64,000 nucleotides of DNA. It comes from Mycobacterium sp. GTDB taxonomy: Bacteria; Actinomycetota; Actinomycetes; Mycobacteriales; Mycobacteriaceae. The notes under the pieces are model-generated. The model did no database searches. It saw nothing but the letters and a program-made list of their open reading frames with translations, and was not told where the DNA came from. Below, in pieces: positions 17,428 to 25,353 of the stretch; position 1 is the stretch's first letter, and the number at the start of each line of letters is the position of its first letter. The stretch is taken from positions 1 through 64,000 of the forward strand of contig NZ_SCRH01000017.1 in assembly GCF_004298145.1 (NCBI RefSeq), written 5' to 3'. The position numbers and the translations under genes are program-made.

Positions 17428-18545
17428 TGACGGCCTCTCTTCGCAAGGCGCACACCGAGTTCGGTGAGGTAATGGTCGGGCCCGCCGAGAAACGCGCTCC
17501 AGCCCAGCAAGCGCTTGAGATAAAGGTGAGCGTCGTGCTCCCAGGTGTAGCCGATCCCGCCGAAGACCTGGATGGCGGTGTCGGCCACGGCGGCCAGACG
17601 CCCGGCGAACGCCTTCGCCCGCAGCGCGGCAAGATGCCGCTCGCCGCCAGATTGGCCGTCGGTGGCCGGGAATGCGTCGCCGGCCCACAGGGCGTGCAGC
17701 ACCCCGCTGCGGGCCAGCTCGACGGCCTCATACATGTCCACGCACAGATGCTGCACCGCCTGGAACGAGCCGATCGGCTGACCGAATTGCCTTCGGGTTT
17801 TTGCGTATTCGACCGCGAGGTCCATGACGGCGCGCGCGGCGCCGAGCGCATCGGCGGCGGCCGCGATCAGCACGTCGTCGATCACCGCGGCCAGGTCTGC
17901 CTTGGAGACCGCGGCCAGTCGTTGTGCGGGCGCCGTGTCGAACGTGATCCGGAACTGCTTGCGGGTGGGGTCGATGCCGGGCTCGGGTGCGACCGAAACC
18001 CCGGGCGAGCCGGTCCGCACCGCGAAAAGCCCGGTGCCGTGCGCATCCTCGGCGACCGCGAGTAGGACGTCGGCGGCCGCGGCGTCGGGCACCGCGGCGA
18101 CCTCGCCGCGCAGCACCATGCCGTCACCCTGCCGGCTCGCGACGACGGAAGCGCTGTCCAGATCCAGGAAGCAGACGGCGACGATCGTGGTGCCGTCGGC
18201 GATCCCGCGCAACAGTTCAGCTGCGGTGTCGTTGGCGCCCAACCGGTTCAGCGCCCGCGGGGCGGCCACCGCGGTCGACAACCACGGTCCCGGATGCAGC
18301 GCGGCGCCCAGCTCCTCGGCGACGATTCCGGCCTCGACCATCGTCATGCCGGAGCCGCCGCAGTCCTCGGGCACCAGCAGACCGGTCGTGCCCAGGCCGA
18401 CGAGCCCGTGCCACACGGCTTGGTCGGTTCCGGTCGGGTCGTCGAGCAGTGGGCGAACGTGATCGGAGATCGATGCCTTTTCGGAGAGAAAACGCCGGGT
18501 GGTGTCGCGCAGCGCCGCCTGCTCGTCGGTGAGTTCGAGGTTCAT
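17424..18545 (-). CDS. Acyl-CoA dehydrogenase, subunit of probable heteromeric pair
   Basis: The protein is 373 aa. The acyl-CoA dehydrogenase C-terminal domain is clear: YAKTRRQFGQPIGSFQAVQH near residue 250 and VFGGIGYTWEHDAHLYLKR near 335. The middle beta domain is divergent (KQFRITFDTAPAQRLAAV). No catalytic-base Glu was identified with certainty, as in the partner subunits of the mycobacterial heteromeric FadE enzymes. ATG at 18545 overlaps the stop of the next acyl-CoA dehydrogenase gene (ATGA). The pair is inferred to form a heterotetramer that introduces a 2,3-double bond into a bulky acyl-CoA. Confidence 0.85.
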   Translation of the reverse strand: MNLELTDEQAALRDTTRRFLSEKASISDHVRPLLDDPTGTDQAVWHGLVGLGTTGLLVPEDCGGSGMTMVEAGIVAEELGAALHPGPWLSTAVAAPRALNRLGANDTAAELLRGIADGTTIVAVCFLDLDSASVVASRQGDGMVLRGEVAAVPDAAAADVLLAVAEDAHGTGLFAVRTGSPGVSVAPEPGIDPTRKQFRITFDTAPAQRLAAVSKADLAAVIDDVLIAAAADALGAARAVMDLAVEYAKTRRQFGQPIGSFQAVQHLCVDMYEAVELARSGVLHALWAGDAFPATDGQSGGERHLAALRAKAFAGRLAAVADTAIQVFGGIGYTWEHDAHLYLKRLLGWSAFLGGPDHYLTELGVRLAKRGRQ

Positions 18546-19699
18546 TTCCGCGGCAGCCCCAGTACCCGTTGCGCGGTGATGTTCTTGTTGATCTGACTGG
18601 TGCCGCCCGCGATGGTCAGCGCGCGCGACGTCAGTCGGTAGTTCGCCCACGGCGCGCCTTGGCCGCGGGCGCCGAGCACGTCAAAGGCCAGGGCGGCGAG
18701 ATCCTGCCCGATCTCACCCCACACCGTTTTCGCGAGGCTGGCCGACCCCAACGCTACGATTTCCGGCCCGCCATGCATCGTGGCCGAGATCGACCGCTGA
18801 CACAGGACTTCGAGATACTTGATGCGGACCGCGATTTCGCCGAGACGCCGCAGCGTCACCGGGTCGTCCAGGGCGCCGGTGTCGGCCGTGGCGAGATCGT
18901 CCACCAGTTCTTCGAGCCGCACCTGCATCTCCGCGTACAACCTGGCGGCTCCGGCGCGCTCGTGGCTGAGCGTGGTGGTGGCCACCTGCCAGCCCGCATC
19001 GAGCGGCCCGAGTAACGCGTCTACCGGCACCCGCACGTCGCGAAAGAACACCTCGGCGAAATCGGCGTCGCCGTTGAGCGTGACCAGTGGACGCGCCTCG
19101 ATACCGGGGAGTGTCATGTCGACGATCAGGCAGGAGATCCCCTTGTGCTTGGGGGCGTCGGGATCGGTGCGCACGTAGAGCTGGCACCAGTCGGCCCGAT
19201 GCCCCAGCGACGTCCAGATCTTTTGGCCGTTGACCACGAAGTCGTCACCGTCACGCACGGCGCGGGTACGCAGCGCCGCGAGATCGGAGCCCGCTTCGGG
19301 TTCCGACATTCCCTGGCACCAGATGTCGTCGGCCCGCATCATGCGGGGGAGCAGGGTGAGCTTCTGGGACTCGGTGCCGTATTGCATCAGGGCCGGTGCG
19401 ATGTTGTTCAACCCAATAACATTGAGCGGCACCGGGACTCGGGCACGGGTGGTCTCCTCGGTGTAAACGAGTTGCTCGAGCACGGTCGCGCCGCGGCCGC
19501 CGTATTCGCGCGGCCACGCCACGCAGGCCCACCCCGCGTCGGCCATCGTCGCATCCCACCCGCGCAGCATCTCGAACGCGGTGTCGTCGCGCCCGGTGGA
19601 CCGGCGGGCGGCCACCAGCTCGCCGGTCAGGTTCCCGGACAACCAGTCGCGCAGTTCGATGCGGAACCGTTCCACTTCCGCCGGATATGAAAAGTCCAC
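18542..19699 (-). CDS. Acyl-CoA dehydrogenase, partner subunit
   Basis: The protein is 385 aa. It has the usual blocks of the steroid and terpenoid side-chain acyl-CoA dehydrogenases: CQGMSEPEAGSDLAALRTRA near residue 130, GQKIWTSLGHRADW near 157, LSHERAGAARLYAEM near 245, and a C-terminal TIAGGTSQINKNITAQRVLG. The Glu in LSHERA is a candidate catalytic base. ATG at 19699. It is the first gene of the operon that continues with the second acyl-CoA dehydrogenase and the nitroreductase. An operator copy lies 58 bp upstream at 19757-19772. FadE17/FadE18, a similar pair, is under Mce3R in M. tuberculosis, which parallels this layout. Confidence 0.88.
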   Translation of the reverse strand: MDFSYPAEVERFRIELRDWLSGNLTGELVAARRSTGRDDTAFEMLRGWDATMADAGWACVAWPREYGGRGATVLEQLVYTEETTRARVPVPLNVIGLNNIAPALMQYGTESQKLTLLPRMMRADDIWCQGMSEPEAGSDLAALRTRAVRDGDDFVVNGQKIWTSLGHRADWCQLYVRTDPDAPKHKGISCLIVDMTLPGIEARPLVTLNGDADFAEVFFRDVRVPVDALLGPLDAGWQVATTTLSHERAGAARLYAEMQVRLEELVDDLATADTGALDDPVTLRRLGEIAVRIKYLEVLCQRSISATMHGGPEIVALGSASLAKTVWGEIGQDLAALAFDVLGARGQGAPWANYRLTSRALTIAGGTSQINKNITAQRVLGLPRK

Positions 19700-19748
19700 G
19701 TTGCCTTATCTTTTTGCGTCTCGCGTCCCCTTGCCGCCAAGCCGGACT

Positions 19749-20321
19749 CTACGTTCGAGTAGATACTTGGTCAATGACGCCCGCGGCCACGCGGGACGCC
19801 CCGAGCGGCCGATCGTAAGAGGCGTCCGTCGCATCGTGGCGGGGCGTGCGTGTCCCCGGGACCGTGGCGATGGCTTCCTCGGTGAGCAGCGATTGCGATT
19901 CGTTGATGAACTCCACCAGGCAGACGCGATCGACGATCGCCCAACGTCCGTCGCGCCGCTCCAACCGGTCGACATAGCGACCACCGGAGATCGTCATGTG
20001 GTTCGCCGGTTCGCGGTCGGTCCCGACGAACAGGTAATAGGTTTCGGCGTGGGCTTCGTCGCCGTCGATGTCCGCGGTGTAGTTCAGCAGATAGTGCTGG
20101 TATCGCGTCTGGCTACCGTGATAGGCGAGCGCCCAGTCGATGAAATCGTCTACCTCGCCGACGAATCCGACGTGGTCGTCGATGGCGCCGGCATGGTAGG
20201 CGGATCGCAGCAGCGCGCGATCCTGCCGGTCGATTCCACGCGCGTAGCGCTGCATGCAGTCGTGGATATCCGCGCGATCGGCCAGCCGCCGGACCTGGCC
20301 GGCCAATTCGTCGTCCACCAT
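19749..20321 (-). CDS. SnoaL/NTF2-like protein
   Basis: The protein is 190 aa. The block DIHDCMQRYARGIDRQDRALLRSAYH near residue 20 and a later GGRYVDRLERRDGRWAIVDR mark the SnoaL-like fold often linked to ring-hydroxylating dioxygenase small subunits, hydratases and isomerases. The ATG at 20321 shares its first base with the stop of the upstream SDR (TGATG overlap), so the two are coupled; the long open frame upstream to 20516 is not used. It may act as a hydratase or isomerase on a pathway intermediate; no catalytic residues can be assigned with confidence. Confidence 0.8.
   Translation of the reverse strand: MVDDELAGQVRRLADRADIHDCMQRYARGIDRQDRALLRSAYHAGAIDDHVGFVGEVDDFIDWALAYHGSQTRYQHYLLNYTADIDGDEAHAETYYLFVGTDREPANHMTISGGRYVDRLERRDGRWAIVDRVCLVEFINESQSLLTEEAIATVPGTRTPRHDATDASYDRPLGASRVAAGVIDQVSTRT
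19757..19772. promoter_or_regulatory. Copy 3 of the repeated 16-bp operator
   Basis: GAGTAGATACTTGGTC lies 58 bp before the acyl-CoA dehydrogenase start at 19699. It overlaps the last codons of the SnoaL-like gene. It differs from the consensus at positions 3, 4 and 10. Confidence 0.5.
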
Positions 20322-21307
20322 CAGCTCCCGTTGCGTTGGGGTTGCGGAAATTCGATCTCGGTGCCACCCGGCATCGGGCTGACACCGCGCCGCTCGCACA
20401 CGTCCAGCACCTCGTCGACGATCGATGCCGGCACGAAAAACCTCTCCGCCGACATCTCCTCGAGATGTGCCTCGATGTCCTCCGCGGTGGGCCGATCCCG
20501 GGCGTCGGCGAGCCATCCCTCGGTGAGGCCGACGAACACCCGCGCATAGCGCCCGGCCGAGGCCGAATAGTTGCGGTGCGTGAACGTGCAGGCGCCGCTG
20601 GCGAGAAAGGTCACCAGCGGCACGACGAGTTCGGGCCTGATGGCCTGCATGAACCCGGATTCGGCGAGGAATTTCTCGTCGCCGACGGTCTCGGTGACCA
20701 TGCGCGAGAAGCCGGTCGGCATAACGGAATTGGCGAGTATCCCGTGCGCTTCACCTTCGATCGCGATCACGTTGGTCAACCCGACCAGGCCGGCCTTGGC
20801 CGCGGCGTAGTGGGCCTCCATCGGCTGACCGAAGATCCCGGCGGACGACGAGATGAACACGAATCGGCCGCCCCCGTTGTCCTTCATCACGCGGTAGGCG
20901 GGCTGCGACAGATGAAAGCCGCCGTCGAGATGCACGCGCAGCATTCGCGTCCAGTCGTCGTGCGAGATGTCCTCGAAGGGCGCGCTGCCGAAAATGCCGG
21001 CATTGCTGATCACCGCGTCCAGGCGCCCGAAGGCGTGCACGGCGGCGTCGACGATCGCCCGGCCGCCGGCGGGACTGTCCACCGAGTCGTATGACGCGAT
21101 CGCGGTGCCACCGGCCCTCCTGATCTCCTCGACCACCCGATCGGCCACGCCCGCGTCGGCAGCTTCGTCTGGAAGGCCGCGCATTCCGCCGCCGAGGTCG
21201 TTGACCACCACCGCGGCGCCGCGGCGGGCGAGGTCCAGCGCGTACAGCCGACCGAGTCCGCGACCGGCACCGGTGACCACCGCCACCTGGCCGGTGAACT
21301 CAATCAT
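20321..21307 (-). CDS. Short-chain dehydrogenase, HSD17B4/3-hydroxyacyl-CoA dehydrogenase-like
   Basis: The protein is 328 aa. It has the cofactor motif VVTGAGRGLGRLYALDLARR, then NDLGGGMRG, NAGIFG, a catalytic Ser in FISSSAG and Tyr in HYAAAKAGLVG. These features match the dehydrogenase domain of peroxisomal multifunctional enzyme type 2 and related bacterial 3-hydroxyacyl-CoA dehydrogenases. A C-terminal extension of about 60 residues has no clear domain. ATG at 21307. It is divergent from the VWA gene with a 142-bp spacer containing an operator copy, and translationally coupled to the SnoaL-like gene downstream. It probably oxidises a 3-hydroxyacyl-CoA. Confidence 0.85.
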   Translation of the reverse strand: MIEFTGQVAVVTGAGRGLGRLYALDLARRGAAVVVNDLGGGMRGLPDEAADAGVADRVVEEIRRAGGTAIASYDSVDSPAGGRAIVDAAVHAFGRLDAVISNAGIFGSAPFEDISHDDWTRMLRVHLDGGFHLSQPAYRVMKDNGGGRFVFISSSAGIFGQPMEAHYAAAKAGLVGLTNVIAIEGEAHGILANSVMPTGFSRMVTETVGDEKFLAESGFMQAIRPELVVPLVTFLASGACTFTHRNYSASAGRYARVFVGLTEGWLADARDRPTAEDIEAHLEEMSAERFFVPASIVDEVLDVCERRGVSPMPGGTEIEFPQPQRNGS

Positions 21308-21410
21308 GAAGTACTCCCGACTAACTCGTGTCCTACCCGTCGTTGACGGCGGCCCCTATACAACGGACGCGCCGATGCGATTGACTGCGCTCACGCCGGA
21401 CTTTACGGTG

Positions 21411-21426
21411 GAACAGATATTTGGTC
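21411..21426. promoter_or_regulatory. Copy 4 of the repeated 16-bp operator
   Basis: GAACAGATATTTGGTC, the copy closest to consensus, lies 24 bp before the VWA gene start (21450) and 104 bp from the divergent SDR start (21307). One site could control both genes. Confidence 0.6.
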
Positions 21427-21449
21427 AACGACGGGTTCGGAGGTCGGGC

Positions 21450-23231
21450 GTGGCAGACGACGCTCGTGGCGACCGGGTGCAGGGGCTCGGCATGCTCGCC
21501 TCGGCGCTGGCGGGTCGGCCGGTGGCGGTCGCCGAACTGCAACCGGGCGAACCCGCGTGGACGGACGGCCAGACGATTTACGTCGATGCCGGCGCGCGAG
21601 GCCGCGCCCGGTTCGAGTCGGTTGCGGTGCTGGCCTCGATGATCGCGGCCGGCAGCCTGGATCCCGACGTGGTGCGTCCCCTGGTGCGCCACCCGCGGCT
21701 GGCCAGACGCTATCTGGCCATCGAGGGGCACCGCGCGTTGGTGAGCAACGCCGACCTGCTGCCGGGCATCCTGGCGTCGGTCGGTGATCGCGACATCGCC
21801 GGTCGCAGTGACTCACCCGCGGCGTCGTTGCGCATCGCCTCCGGCCGGGAAGCGATCGACGATCCGGCACCGGAGTTCGGGGTGATCCGCGCGGCGAAGG
21901 TGCTGGCCGCGGCCGCCCGGGTGTGCGCACCACGGAATCAGGCCGAACCCCAGCATATTCCGCGAAACCCGGGCAACCAGAAGCCCACACAGGAACTGGA
22001 GGAGCTCGACGACGGCGAGGTCGACGACTCCGACGACCCGGACTTGTTCACCAGCCCGGTGGGGGGCGGCGGGTTCATCGGAAAGTGGTTGAAAAAGCTG
22101 CTTTCCTCGGCACGGAAGACCGGGAGCGGCGGCGGCCCGCCCGGCGCGGACAGCCCGACCCACCGCACCAACTCCGCCAAGCGCGGTGCCTACGCCGTCG
22201 CCTCGCTGGCGTCGACCTCCGGTGGCGACGACGGGGACGACAGGGACCACGGCGGGCAGGCCGCCGCGGACGGCGTGCGGTATCCGGAATGGGATGTGGC
22301 ACGCAAGAGCTACCGGCCCGCATGGTGCACCGTGCGCGAGGTCGAGCCGACGATCCGGCGGTCGGCCACCCAGGCGATCGACGACGCCATCGGTGTGCGC
22401 CGGCCACTGTCGCGACTCGGCATGGGTCTGCACCGTCGTCACCGACAGGCGCAGGGCGACGACATCGACATCGACGCGGCCGTCGAAGCCCGAGTCGAAG
22501 TGCGGGCCGGGTCGGTGCCCGACGAGGCGGTGTACCTCGACAGCCTGCGGCGCCGGCGCGACCTGTCGGTGCTGCTCCTTCTCGATGTGTCGGGGTCGGC
22601 GGGCGAGCCCGGGACGCTCGGGCGGACGGTGCACGAACAACAGCGCGCGGCGGTCTCCAATCTCACCGTGGCGCTGCACGACCTGGGCGACCGGGTCGCG
22701 CTCTACGCCTACTACTCGCAGGGCCGGCGCGCGGTGAGCATGGTGCCCGTGAAGCGCTTCGACGATCACCTGAACGCCCAGGTCATCCGGCGCCTCAACA
22801 GCCTGGAACCCGGCGCGTATTCACGCCTCGGTGCGGCCATCCGCCATGGCTCGGCGACCTTGGAGGCGCGGGGCGGTACATCGCGGCGGCTGTTGGTGGT
22901 GCTCTCCGACGGGCTTGCCTACGACCACGGGTACGAACGGGCTTACGGCGCCGCGGACGCGCGCCGCGCGCTGACCGAGGCACGCCGCCGGGGGACGGGC
23001 TGTGTGTGCCTGACGATCGGCGCGGGAACCGACGTGCAATCGCTGCGCAGAGTGTTCGGCAGCACCGCGCACGCGACGATCGCGCGCCCCGATCAGCTGG
23101 CCGGTGTGATCGGACCGCTGTTTCGGTCCGCGCTGCGTTCCGCGGAGGTTCGCCGCAGTGTGTCCCGGAAGGCAAGTCCCAGAACACAGTTGGCGCACAC
23201 GACTGTCGACCCCACTCGTCGGGGTACTTGA
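21450..23231 (+). CDS. NorD/CbbO-type von Willebrand factor A domain protein
   Basis: The protein is 593 aa. The C-terminal VWA domain has the MIDAS motif in LLLLDVSGSAGE near residue 375. Upstream lies YPEWDVARKSYRPAWCTVRE, a signature of NorD and CbbO proteins. The middle (about residues 165-270) is a low-complexity acidic and Gly-rich stretch. NorD and CbbO work with a MoxR AAA+ ATPase (NorQ or CbbQ) to activate or load metal into a client enzyme; the ATPase follows at 23286. GTG at 21450 is preceded by GGAGG at 21439-21443; the open frame extends far upstream but is not used. No NO reductase or Rubisco is nearby, so the client is unknown. Confidence 0.88.
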   Translation: MADDARGDRVQGLGMLASALAGRPVAVAELQPGEPAWTDGQTIYVDAGARGRARFESVAVLASMIAAGSLDPDVVRPLVRHPRLARRYLAIEGHRALVSNADLLPGILASVGDRDIAGRSDSPAASLRIASGREAIDDPAPEFGVIRAAKVLAAAARVCAPRNQAEPQHIPRNPGNQKPTQELEELDDGEVDDSDDPDLFTSPVGGGGFIGKWLKKLLSSARKTGSGGGPPGADSPTHRTNSAKRGAYAVASLASTSGGDDGDDRDHGGQAAADGVRYPEWDVARKSYRPAWCTVREVEPTIRRSATQAIDDAIGVRRPLSRLGMGLHRRHRQAQGDDIDIDAAVEARVEVRAGSVPDEAVYLDSLRRRRDLSVLLLLDVSGSAGEPGTLGRTVHEQQRAAVSNLTVALHDLGDRVALYAYYSQGRRAVSMVPVKRFDDHLNAQVIRRLNSLEPGAYSRLGAAIRHGSATLEARGGTSRRLLVVLSDGLAYDHGYERAYGAADARRALTEARRRGTGCVCLTIGAGTDVQSLRRVFGSTAHATIARPDQLAGVIGPLFRSALRSAEVRRSVSRKASPRTQLAHTTVDPTRRGT

Positions 23232-23246
23232 AACAAACATCTGTTC
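23231..23246. promoter_or_regulatory. Copy 5 of the repeated 16-bp operator
   Basis: AAACAAACATCTGTTC reads on the other strand as GAACAGATGTTTGTTT, matching the consensus left half exactly. It touches the VWA stop codon and lies 40 bp before the MoxR start. Confidence 0.5.
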
Positions 23247-23285
23247 CGGCTAGGCTCCAATCGCCGGGCGATCTGAAGGGAAGCT

Positions 23286-24146
23286 ATGGCCAACGAGTCC
23301 GGGCTCGCATACGTCAAGGGCCTTCCGTCCGATACGGACGGAAGGGGCGCGGTACGGCCCTACTACCAAGCGGTCGGCAACGAAGAGGCCGTTTTCAAGG
23401 CGGCGTACCGCCAGGGCCTGTCGCTGGTCCTGAAGGGCCCGACGGGTTGCGGCAAGACCCGATTCGTCGAGGCGATGGCCCATGACCTGGGCCGGCCGCT
23501 GATCACCGTCGCCTGTCATGACGATCTCACCACCGCGGACCTGGTCGGGCGGTATCTGCTGCGCGGCGACGAGACGGTGTGGGTGGACGGCCCGCTGACC
23601 CGGGCGGTGCGCGAGGGAGCGATCTGCTACCTCGACGAAGTGGTCGAAGCCCGGCAGGACACCACCGTGGTGCTGCATCCGCTGGGCGACCACCGGCGAC
23701 AGCTGCCCATCGAGCGACTTGGCGTCACGCTGGACGCCGCCCCCGGATTCGGGCTGGTCGTGTCGTATAACCCCGGATATCAAAGTGTGCTCAAGGACCT
23801 CAAGGATTCGACACGCCAGCGCATGGTCGCGATCGAATTCGGTTTCCCCGCAGCCGATATCGAAGAGGGGATCGTCGCGCACGAAGCGGGTGTCGACGGT
23901 GCCACCGCGGCCGAGCTGGTCCGTTTCGGTCAGGCCATTCGCCGGCTGGAGACGGGCGGGCTGCGCGAGGTCGCGTCGACGCGCGTGCTGATCGCGGCGG
24001 GCAGGCTGGTCGCCGAGGGCCTGAGCATGCGAGAGGCGGCCCGGGCCGCGATCGCGGGGCCGCTCACCGACGACGTGGCGGTGGGCAAGGCCCTCGGCGA
24101 GATGATCGAGATTTATCTGTGCGGGCCTGACGGACCCGATGATTGA
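23286..24146 (+). CDS. MoxR-family AAA+ ATPase, NorQ/CbbQ type
   Basis: The protein is 286 aa, typical of NorQ/CbbQ. The Walker A motif is in LVLKGPTGCGKTRFVEAMA near residue 50 and Walker B in ICYLDEVVEARQDTT near 112. DDLTTADLVGRYLLRG and SYNPGYQSVLKDLKDSTRQR are characteristic of this subgroup. ATG at 23286 has a GA-rich ribosome binding site just upstream. It is expected to form a ring complex with the VWA protein at 21450 and to remodel a metalloenzyme. It has its own operator copy 40 bp upstream, although it follows the VWA gene by only 54 bp. Confidence 0.92.
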   Translation: MANESGLAYVKGLPSDTDGRGAVRPYYQAVGNEEAVFKAAYRQGLSLVLKGPTGCGKTRFVEAMAHDLGRPLITVACHDDLTTADLVGRYLLRGDETVWVDGPLTRAVREGAICYLDEVVEARQDTTVVLHPLGDHRRQLPIERLGVTLDAAPGFGLVVSYNPGYQSVLKDLKDSTRQRMVAIEFGFPAADIEEGIVAHEAGVDGATAAELVRFGQAIRRLETGGLREVASTRVLIAAGRLVAEGLSMREAARAAIAGPLTDDVAVGKALGEMIEIYLCGPDGPDD

Positions 24147-24173
24147 CGCTGCATACCGCCCCCGCTAGGGTCT

Positions 24174-24189
24174 GAACAAATATTAGGTT
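24174..24189. promoter_or_regulatory. Copy 6 of the repeated 16-bp operator
   Basis: GAACAAATATTAGGTT lies 41 bp before the start of the binding-protein gene at 24230, in the 83-bp gap after the MoxR gene. It differs from the consensus at one position in the right half. Confidence 0.5.
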
Positions 24190-24229
24190 TTATGATCGGT
24201 GCGCGCGGGTGTGTCACCGGGGAGGTCAG

Positions 24230-25348
24230 ATGTCCTACGAGAGCAGCGCAGAGCCGATCAAGGTCGGCTATCTGATGGACTTCAAGCTGCCACCGGGGTT
24301 TCCCGAGGATCTGTTCGCCTCCTTCACCCAGACTTTCGACCTCATCTTCGAGGAGGCGGTCACCCAGGGCCTGATGGACCGCCAGGTGCAGATGATCTAC
24401 CGCGAGGTGGAGGGCCTGCCCAAGGGTTCGGTCAAGGCGGTGATCGATGCGTATGGCGAACTGGTCGACGAGGGCTGCCTGGTGGTCTTCGGTCCGAACA
24501 TCACCGATAACTGCGTGCCGTTGCGGGAAGCGATCGAGGAACGGTTCAAGGTGCCCGCGATCAGCGTGACCGGCACCGACGACTGGCTCGGCGAGTGGAC
24601 CTTCTCCTTCCCGCAGGGGTCCATGACCGATGAACCCATCTTCCTGGCCGACCTCATCGCCAAACGCGGACTCACCGGGATCGGCGTCCTGGTCGAGCAG
24701 AGCCTCATTGGTGAGAGCTACCTGAAGAACCTGCGAAGTGCCTGTCGGCGCAAGGGTATTCGGATCGTGGCGGAAGTTTCAATCGCCCAGACGGCTCAGG
24801 ACATCAACGCTGCGGTGCGCACACTCCATGAGGCGAACTCCGAGGCGATCGTGCACCTGGGATTCGGATTCGGAATCGTCTTCGTCAACCCGGCGCTCGA
24901 GAGCATCGGCTGGGACCCACCCCGCTTCACCACCACCGCGTGGCAGAACGCATGGGTGAACCCGATCATGTGGAACGCGTTCATGGGCTGGACCGGTGTC
25001 GACCAGTACGACGAGGCGAATCGGATCGGCCAGGACTTCCTCGACACCTACGCGAAGAAATACAACGGCAGCCGCCCCGAGTTCTGCGTGACCGTGGTGA
25101 ACCGCGACGTCGCCGCCACGCTCGTGCGTGCGTTCACCGACGCACACCCGCTCAGCCCGCGCGGGGTCAAAGAGGCGCTGGAGCGGGTGAAGATGCTGCC
25201 CGCGGCCAGCGGCGCGCCGGGTACGCGGGTGTCGTTCGGCAAGTGGACGCGACGGGCATGGATGGGCGCCGGCTATCTGGTGGCCCGCACGCTCGACGCC
25301 GACGGTGTCAACTCGCACCTGGTTGACCGCTTCGGCGAGGAAGGCTGA
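24230..25348 (+). CDS. Type 1 periplasmic-binding-protein fold, without signal peptide
   Basis: The protein is 372 aa. It looks like a Leu/Ile/Val-binding (LivJ, PBP1) family member: IKVGYLMDFKLPPGFPEDL at the start, VVFGPNITDN near residue 88, and AISVTGTDDWLG near 112. A hydrophobic signal sequence or lipobox is missing, and no ABC permease or ATPase gene is nearby. It therefore may be a cytosolic ligand sensor or an acyl-CoA-pathway accessory protein rather than a transporter component. ATG at 24230 is preceded by a GGGGAGG site. It starts an apparent operon with the AveC-like gene 5 bp downstream. It carries an operator copy upstream. Confidence 0.8.
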   Translation: MSYESSAEPIKVGYLMDFKLPPGFPEDLFASFTQTFDLIFEEAVTQGLMDRQVQMIYREVEGLPKGSVKAVIDAYGELVDEGCLVVFGPNITDNCVPLREAIEERFKVPAISVTGTDDWLGEWTFSFPQGSMTDEPIFLADLIAKRGLTGIGVLVEQSLIGESYLKNLRSACRRKGIRIVAEVSIAQTAQDINAAVRTLHEANSEAIVHLGFGFGIVFVNPALESIGWDPPRFTTTAWQNAWVNPIMWNAFMGWTGVDQYDEANRIGQDFLDTYAKKYNGSRPEFCVTVVNRDVAATLVRAFTDAHPLSPRGVKEALERVKMLPAASGAPGTRVSFGKWTRRAWMGAGYLVARTLDADGVNSHLVDRFGEEG

Positions 25349-25353
25349 CCGCG

